Shown here: positions 58,311 to 64,000 of the stretch, in pieces
Numbering within the stretch: position 1 is the first letter of the stretch
Layout: each line of letters starts with the position of its first letter
Source: Thermothelomyces thermophilus ATCC 42464
Taxonomy: Eukaryota > Ascomycota > Sordariomycetes > Sordariales > Chaetomiaceae
Assembly: GCF_000226095.1 (NCBI RefSeq)
Contig: NC_016475.1
Span: 3,596,001 to 3,660,000, forward strand
Reading direction: 5' to 3'
Length of the DNA: 64,000 bases
Program-made: the position numbers and the translations under genes
The notes under the pieces: generated by a model
Told to the model about the DNA's origin: nothing
What the model saw: only the letters and a program-made list of their open reading frames with translations
Database searches by the model: none

Positions 58311-59165
58311 CTACTTGCGATACCACATCCTCGTAATCTTGGTGTTTCGCATCTTCCTCTGCAGCTGGAAGATGCCGTACATCAGCGCCTCGCTCGTTGG
58401 CGGGCACCCGGGAACGTAGACATCAACGGGGACGATGCGGTCGCAGCCACGCACGACGCTGTAGCTGTAGTGGTAGTAGCCGCCACCGTTGGCGCAGCTG
58501 CCCATGCTGATGACCCAGCGCGGGTCGGGCATCTGGTCGTACACCTGGCGCAGGGCGGGCGCCATCTTGTTGGTGAGGGTGCCGGCAACGATCATGACGT
58601 CGGACTGGCGCGGAGACGCGCGGAAAATGATACCCAGCCTATCCTGGTCGTAGCGTGGCGTCGAAAGGTGCATCATCTCGACGGCGCAGCAGGCCAGACC
58701 GAAGGTCATGGGCCAGAGGGAGGACTGGCGCGCCCAGTTGGCCATGATGTCGAGAGTTGTACTACAAACAGAGGAGACGCACGTTAGCGGGGGCCTCCGC
58801 TCAACTCAATAGACGGGGGGCCACGGCAGGAAAGAGAAACGTACAGCGCGTACTGCACCAGCCCTTTGGTGCCCTCTTGGCTGGGAAGCGGAACCTCCTT
58901 CCGCTCGCGCTTGGCGAGACCGTAACCCGCGTGAGGCTGGACGGCGCTCGCAGCATCTTTATGGGACGAGGACGAGAAAGCGGCGGCGGCGCGGAAAGGG
59001 ACGAGTGAAGTCGCGGGTCTCGCTGTGCAATTGGTCGGCCGATCAGCTTCAGCCCTCCGAATGGATGATGTCGGTTGCCGGTTGTGTGTCTGGCGGAACT
59101 GGCAAGTCGCGGGCAAACTCACCTCGCAGGGCCAGCGAGGCACCTGTCCTCGCAGAAGACAGCAT
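58311..59165 (-). CDS. NDUFS7: NADH:ubiquinone oxidoreductase 20 kDa Fe-S subunit (PSST/NDUFS7)
   Basis: Carries iron-sulfur cluster N2 in the peripheral arm of mitochondrial complex I, passing electrons to ubiquinone. Three exons: 59165-59123, 59022-58845 and 58761-58311, giving 223 residues. The start [20 protein letters not shown], with [13 protein letters not shown] after it, is a clear mitochondrial presequence. The mature part has [40 protein letters not shown], then [18 protein letters not shown]. The four cluster ligands are present: CC in GLACCAVE, one Cys in [13 protein letters not shown] and one in [13 protein letters not shown]. It ends [15 protein letters not shown]. The N-terminal two exons are short and easily missed. 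Neurospora calls the equivalent subunit 19.3 kDa. Confidence 0.96.
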
Positions 59166-59758
59166 CGTGTAACGTGTGCCGAAGCGGGCTGGAAGGAGTG
59201 GAGAGGTCGAAGTCGGTAGACGTCGCGAGCAAAGGTCCTCCCCCACGGCAGTTGAAGCAAGTCGTTTTGCGTTGATATCCGATCGCTTTTCGCCGCAGCC
59301 ACACACGGACCAAAGTTAATGAAGGCAAATAGCCATTCCATTATTGGCCATGTCCGGGAGTCGGGGACCCACATTATCAGCCACCCTGGTTCTTCCCTTT
59401 TTCGGACGAATGGCTGCACAAGTTGACAAGTAATCCGTACTCCGTCGGTTACGAACAGTATGGAATAGTATTACGTAGGTTGGTACCTGCAACACGATGG
59501 TTACAAAGTCGCTTGTGTATATAAGAGATATCGTCACCTCATCCAAAGCGGCACATAGTCCTTGTCTGGCCTCGCGCCCAAAAAGCGTTCTCTGAAGAAT
59601 GTCCGCTGGAGAAAGAGTTCAAAGAGCCGAACAGCGTTGTACTATCATGTAGGTTCTCGGCCCTTGGTTTCCCCTGCTCAGGACTGAACTTTATCTATAA
59701 GGATGAGACGGGAAGAGGGCAAAAAGTTGGATTGCTTCGTGCGACGCCTGCAGTTACC
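59166..59758. other. Spacer between complex I subunit start and MPP10 3' end
   Basis: Promoter of the complex I subunit on the left. It includes a TAATCCGTACTCCGT-type block at 59431-59445. No gene seen. Confidence 0.5.
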
Positions 59759-62026
59759 TCACAGCTTAAACGCTCCGCTACTCTGAGAGCCCTTTTGTTC
59801 AACCACCTTTTTCCCATCCAGGCCTACCACCTCACCCTTACGGTTGATGACCTTGACTCCGCCCTTCTTCAGGTCATTGATCGTCTCGCGCTGCTCCTGA
59901 GCCTTCTTGCTGACCGGCTTGTTCGCGTCAATACCTCCCGCTTTACGGATGCGCTCCTTCTCGCGACGGCGCCTCCGCAGCTTCTCCTCGCGGGTCATCT
60001 CCTGTTTGGCCACAGGCAACCCGCTCTTAGCCACCACCTCGCCCTTCTCGGCCGTGTCCTTGCCGGGAGCGTACACCTCCTGCGGCGCGATCATGCTCTC
60101 GCCACCAGCCACGCCCTGGGCAGTCGTGGGCTGTGCGTCCTCCATGGCGACTGTCGCGACATCAGCGACGACAGTGAGTGTCGGGGCGGCTGGCTTCGGC
60201 TTGTAGTGCCAGCTGCTGAGCGCGTCGAGCTTGGCGCTAATTTCCTTCCACATCTTCTTGATTTCCTCTTCGTCACGGCGCAGCTTCTCGTCAGCTTGGC
60301 TCACGTAGGCATCAAGATTCGCCTTCTTAACATGTTCCTCCTCGTATATTTCAGCCAAACTCTGCTTGGCCTTGGTATCGTCCACATCGACGAGCCCGCG
60401 CCTCGTCCCGTTCGGGTTGCCGAAGGTGTCCGGGCGTCTGCGAAGTACCTCGTCGAATTCTTGGGCCAAGATGCGGCGCTTGATGAGCGCCTCGATAGAC
60501 TCGGAAACCTCTTCAGTGATGACAGGAACCGGCTTGCCGACGTGCTCAAAATCCAGGTCTTCCTCGAGCAAGGAGTTAACCGGTCGGTCAACCGCGGAGG
60601 CCTCGCCGGAGAGGGTCCACGCCCGCTTGGCTACCAGTTCGGCCTCGAGCTTGCGGATTTCCTCCGCTATCTTGGCTTGCCTCCGCTCATGAGCCGAGCG
60701 GCGCGATTTGGGATCGCCCGCGGAGACGTCTGAGAGCGCATCCTCCGAGTCAGACCGTTCGGATAAATCTTCAAAGAGATCGCGTCGGACATCGTTCTCA
60801 GCCCGCTCGATGTCGGCGTCTTCAGGCCGCGATGGCTTAGGTGAGTCTCTGCGCTTCGTGACATTCCCAGGCTTCTTCTTCTTCTTCGGCGGGGCAAAGA
60901 AATCATCGTAGTAGATGTCGTTGGCGGTAAGGTCGAGACCCATGTCATGGAGATCGTCGTCCAGGTTACCCCCCTCTTCACTGTCGTCTCCATCATCCAT
61001 GTCTTCCAAATCCTGTTTACTCAACGCCGCCCCCGTTCTATCCTCTTCTCCGTCCTCGTCCATATCCATATCTGACTCGTCATCTTCATCCTCGTCCGCA
61101 CCCTTCTTGCGCGGCTTTTTCGGCGCGAACGGATCCGCATGCCAGTCGATCGATTCGTCGTCACTGAAGCGGTCCGTATTCGGGTCTCCGCGAGCATCCT
61201 GGTCCTCGAACCATTGAGTCTGCTTGTTGAACTCATCTATTGAGAAAAAGCCATCATTGAGACCGTAAGGGTCCTCAACGAGCTCTTCCTCCGGTTCGTC
61301 GTCGTAGTCGTCCTCGTCTCCCTCTTCGTCCGCTCCCCGTTTCTCAGCCCCATCGACTTCATCGTCATCATCAAGTTCTCCTTTATGGTCGTCCCCCTCA
61401 GCTTTCGACTCAGCCATTTCCTCGTCGTCTCCGTCGTCTTCGGCAAGGCTAGCACCGTCGTCATCCGACTCCTCTGTATCGCCATCGGTGGCGGACTCGT
61501 CCTCTTCAGAGCCTACTTCGAATCCATCTTCACCGAACTCGATATGCCTGGACTCCTCAGCGTCCCCATTTGTTATGTGCACGACCTCGTCATTTTCCTC
61601 CAGCTCTTTGAGGACCTGAGTGGACTCCTGAAGCGCACTATTGATGATTTTCTTGGCTTGCTGCCACACTTGGCCGGTATCAAAACCATCAATGTGGAGT
61701 TTCCTGATCTTCAAAACAGTTGATTTGTCCTGGGTACCGTCCCGCTTACGCTTCTTCCCCGCATCGCGCAACCTCTGCTGCTGGTGGTCTGCAACCTGCC
61801 CAGCAAGTGCATCGAGAGTATCCTTGGCTAGCTGAAGAGATCCGGACGGCAGCAGAGGCGATGGGCGAAGGAAGGCGTGCCGGTTGGAGGCGAACGTAGA
61901 GTCGAGGAAGACTGCGACTGCTGAGCCTTCGGCAGATTGAACGACTTCTGGCGCCATGGCGGGCGCATGCGAGAGAGTATGGGATGTCGAAGTGAGAGAG
62001 GAAGTTGTACTGCCTGTGCCTGCCAT
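59759..62026 (-). CDS. MPP10: U3 snoRNP protein MPP10
   Basis: A component of the U3 small nucleolar RNP (SSU processome) needed for 18S rRNA processing in the nucleolus. Single exon of 755 residues from the first ATG at 62026; the frame extends upstream without another ATG. After a Ser/Thr-rich start comes the helical N-terminal region ending FDTGQVWQQAKKIINSALQE. Long acidic stretches follow (about 150-230 and 300-350), with the family motif VEDPYGLNDGFFSIDEFNKQ between them and NDIYYDDFFAPPKKKKKPG after them. The C-terminal half has the conserved AELVAKRAWTLSGEASAVDR, RPVNSLLEEDLDFEHVGKPV, VSESIEALIKRRILAQEFDE and IYEEEHVKKANLDAYVSQAD, then basic REKLRRRRREKERIRK-like sequence. It matches MPP10 throughout. 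Confidence 0.96.
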   Translation of the reverse strand: MAGTGSTTSSLTSTSHTLSHAPAMAPEVVQSAEGSAVAVFLDSTFASNRHAFLRPSPLLPSGSLQLAKDTLDALAGQVADHQQQRLRDAGKKRKRDGTQDKSTVLKIRKLHIDGFDTGQVWQQAKKIINSALQESTQVLKELEENDEVVHITNGDAEESRHIEFGEDGFEVGSEEDESATDGDTEESDDDGASLAEDDGDDEEMAESKAEGDDHKGELDDDDEVDGAEKRGADEEGDEDDYDDEPEEELVEDPYGLNDGFFSIDEFNKQTQWFEDQDARGDPNTDRFSDDESIDWHADPFAPKKPRKKGADEDEDDESDMDMDEDGEEDRTGAALSKQDLEDMDDGDDSEEGGNLDDDLHDMGLDLTANDIYYDDFFAPPKKKKKPGNVTKRRDSPKPSRPEDADIERAENDVRRDLFEDLSERSDSEDALSDVSAGDPKSRRSAHERRQAKIAEEIRKLEAELVAKRAWTLSGEASAVDRPVNSLLEEDLDFEHVGKPVPVITEEVSESIEALIKRRILAQEFDEVLRRRPDTFGNPNGTRRGLVDVDDTKAKQSLAEIYEEEHVKKANLDAYVSQADEKLRRDEEEIKKMWKEISAKLDALSSWHYKPKPAAPTLTVVADVATVAMEDAQPTTAQGVAGGESMIAPQEVYAPGKDTAEKGEVVAKSGLPVAKQEMTREEKLRRRRREKERIRKAGGIDANKPVSKKAQEQRETINDLKKGGVKVINRKGEVVGLDGKKVVEQKGSQSSGAFKL

Positions 62027-64000
62027 GCTTTGTTTGCTGTTGTGCGCTCGCCGAGCTCCAGACACCGGACGCAGCCTGACCCAGGATTGTACGGTTGGGT
62101 TGCGTCTCTATTCTTTCTACGTGGGGAAAAAAAAATCAGTATGGTAAAGGTTCGGGTACCACCTGCGTTGATTAGATTGACCAATCACCTATCACGAAAC
62201 GAGGGCGGCCTGGCCTTGGTGGAGCCCTTGGTTACCCGCCCTGAAGGTGGTGCGCTTTTGGCTGGCAGAACTTGATCAGTGCCTACTGCGTACTAGTAAG
62301 GTATGGATGTACGGAGTAGTAAGAGCTGTGTATAGGGATTACATATGTATAAGCCGTAATCCGCAGGGTTGTTCGCTGATTGTTCAAGTTCATCTTGGCC
62401 ACAAACCGAGCATCACACGGACTCTAGTGTCACTTTTCTCGACTTTTACTTCCCTTGTTTATTTTCACAGAGCATGTCGGGCGAAGAGTGTAGGCGTCAT
62501 CTTTGACAAACCACCCGGACTCCGGACTAACCCCGTCAGATCCCAGAAACAGAAAAGCAGTGCACAAGCGTTCCAAGGCGAGACCATAGGGTAATTAAAT
62601 TCAAGGTACCAATAAGAACACAGCACAACACTTCTCGTCGCGGTTTCCACTTGCGTTCCAAAGCTCGAAACTTTCTGCTTTCATCAACCAGCGAACTGTT
62701 TCGCAACCTTCCCATCCCAGTGCAGACAACGCCGCAACGCTCAATTATTCTAGCGCTTGTCATGTTGATCATGCTAGCTACCGACACAGATGTGTTCTAG
62801 ATATATTCTCTTGGGCCCGGGTGACTACAGGAGAGCCCTTCACTTTGAATGGAAGATGATCACGCTCTGTAGTTATGGCCATGGTAATATGCTTTGCCTG
62901 AACGAGAACTGTCGAAAGCAGGGTGAAACAAAGGGGAAGGAGGAGAGAGTGGGATGTGCCTTTAGGCTTTATGCTTGATTCTGGTGACAACAGCGAGTCA
63001 AAGCCATCAATGTCCCCTTCCGCTCAAGGCTGGTCCCGTCGGCAGCCGCCGGCGGGTGGAATGAGCGTACGTGTGGGAAACAGTACGCGACAAGTCACAG
63101 CTTAAAGAAGGGAGAACGAACCTTCTCTGTTGAGCCCGCAAAGGGCTGGACTGAGTGAACGCCCACTGCGCCGACTCCGCAACAACTGTCACCTCTGCAT
63201 CGGTTATTATACGGACTCGATAGCCGGAATTCACTGTCTCATGTTGCCGTCACAGCTGAACCACCCTAGCGAATTCGCAAGTCCTGTCCACTGCACAGTG
63301 ATTGTTGCGTTGGATTGGCGGTTGCCTTTTTGGTTGAGAGCTCGAAATGCGTCGAATGTATATCCCGATGTAACGCTTGTCGGGAGGCAACTACTGTGTA
63401 GAGAACCACTCAGAGCTGGTTCTGCGCCCACGTGCTGCACCGAGGGCACACGACACGCACGACCTCTTCTTTTCCGTTCTCCCAACCTACCAACTTGATG
63501 GGTGGCAACTCTTGTGTCTTCTCTCGGTAACAAATCCCACTTGCAGCAGGATTGGAGAGTTGGTGGCTGTTGATAATCTAGATAGCTATTATCTTGCGTC
63601 GCGTAACATCAATACTCCGGGGATAGTTCGAGCGCGGCTGCAGGACGGAGTACGGAGTGGAAATACGGAGTACTTGGCCATGCCATCCAAATGCATGCTT
63701 GTAGTGTATACTTGCACAACTGACTGCTTGTGCATGCATTACACTACATATGTGAGGTTGTGGACGTGCAAATGGTGCACAGGAAGAGTACCTGCTACTT
63801 CAGAGACCGCAACGATCGCGCAACCGGTAATGAAACTTTCTCCCGAAGGCAATATCTCAGATGACAAGACCATTTAGAGGTGTAATATATGTTCGCAAGA
63901 GTAAGCGATCTTATCGCAACCGGTTGGACGTCGATCATCTGGGGTGATATGAACATATAGAGTAATGAGGCACGTGAGGTAGTTAAAGAAAGTCAGAAAC
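62027..64000. other. Right-edge spacer, no gene seen
   Basis: Upstream of MPP10 and running to the window edge. Only short open frames without domains. TACGGAGTA-type blocks lie at 62309-62318 and 63644-63673. A gene may begin beyond the edge; nothing here shows it. Confidence 0.5.

Overview
The window looks like about 64 kb of euchromatic chromosome from a filamentous ascomycete, most likely a Sordariomycete of the Sordariales/Chaetomiaceae type. The reasons are: short GT-AG introns (mostly 50-110 nt) with CTAAC-like branch points; GC-rich coding sequence between less GC-rich spacers; Ser/Pro/Gln/Asn low-complexity runs inside conserved proteins; and a gene set with the fungal forms of VTC1, Ahc1-like, COQ7, GPI-anchored Ser/Thr-rich proteins and C2H2/Fungal_trans regulators. 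Assignment to a genus is not possible from sequence alone.

Layout, left to right: (1) 1-8.6 kb: a RING protein of the RNF10/Mag2 type running off the left edge, a small conserved fungal protein whose reading frame changes once, a spliced secreted GPI-anchored cysteine-rich protein, and a HAPSTR1/UPF0472-like protein. (2) 8.6-18.6 kb: an ISWI remodelling ATPase, eIF3 subunit i, and trifunctional C1-tetrahydrofolate synthase with a possible mitochondrial N-terminal extension. (3) 19.7-24.8 kb: a large six-exon C2H2 + fungal-specific-domain transcription factor with poly-Gln and poly-Asn tracts. (4) 24.8-30.4 kb: a 5.6 kb spacer with no credible gene, holding TACATA-type repeats, G/C homopolymers and a perfect GC palindrome. 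(5) 30.4-43.1 kb: choline-phosphate cytidylyltransferase, an F-box protein, a Tctex1 dynein light chain, VTC1, an Alba-domain protein and an Ahc1-like nuclear protein. (6) 44.1-62.0 kb: RTF1, COQ7, phospholipase D, gamma-tubulin, the complex I 20 kDa (PSST/NDUFS7) subunit and MPP10. (7) 62.0-64.0 kb: no gene seen.

These are housekeeping genes for translation, ribosome assembly, transcription elongation and chromatin, phospholipid metabolism, respiration, one-carbon metabolism, polyphosphate and the microtubule cytoskeleton. They do not form one pathway. Many neighbours are divergent pairs sharing a 0.6-2 kb promoter region (HAPSTR1-like/ISWI, eIF3i/C1-THF synthase, Tctex1/VTC1, Alba/Ahc1-like, RTF1/COQ7, PLD/gamma-tubulin) or convergent pairs with short 3' spacers.

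No secondary-metabolite cluster, CRISPR array, rRNA, convincing tRNA, virus-like element or intact transposon was recognised. The clearest non-genic structure is a 216 bp element with perfect 34 bp terminal inverted repeats flanked by TA between RTF1 and COQ7, which looks like a Tc1/mariner-type MITE. Exon boundaries were worked out by hand from splice signals and reading-frame phase. No alignment, expression data or database search was available.
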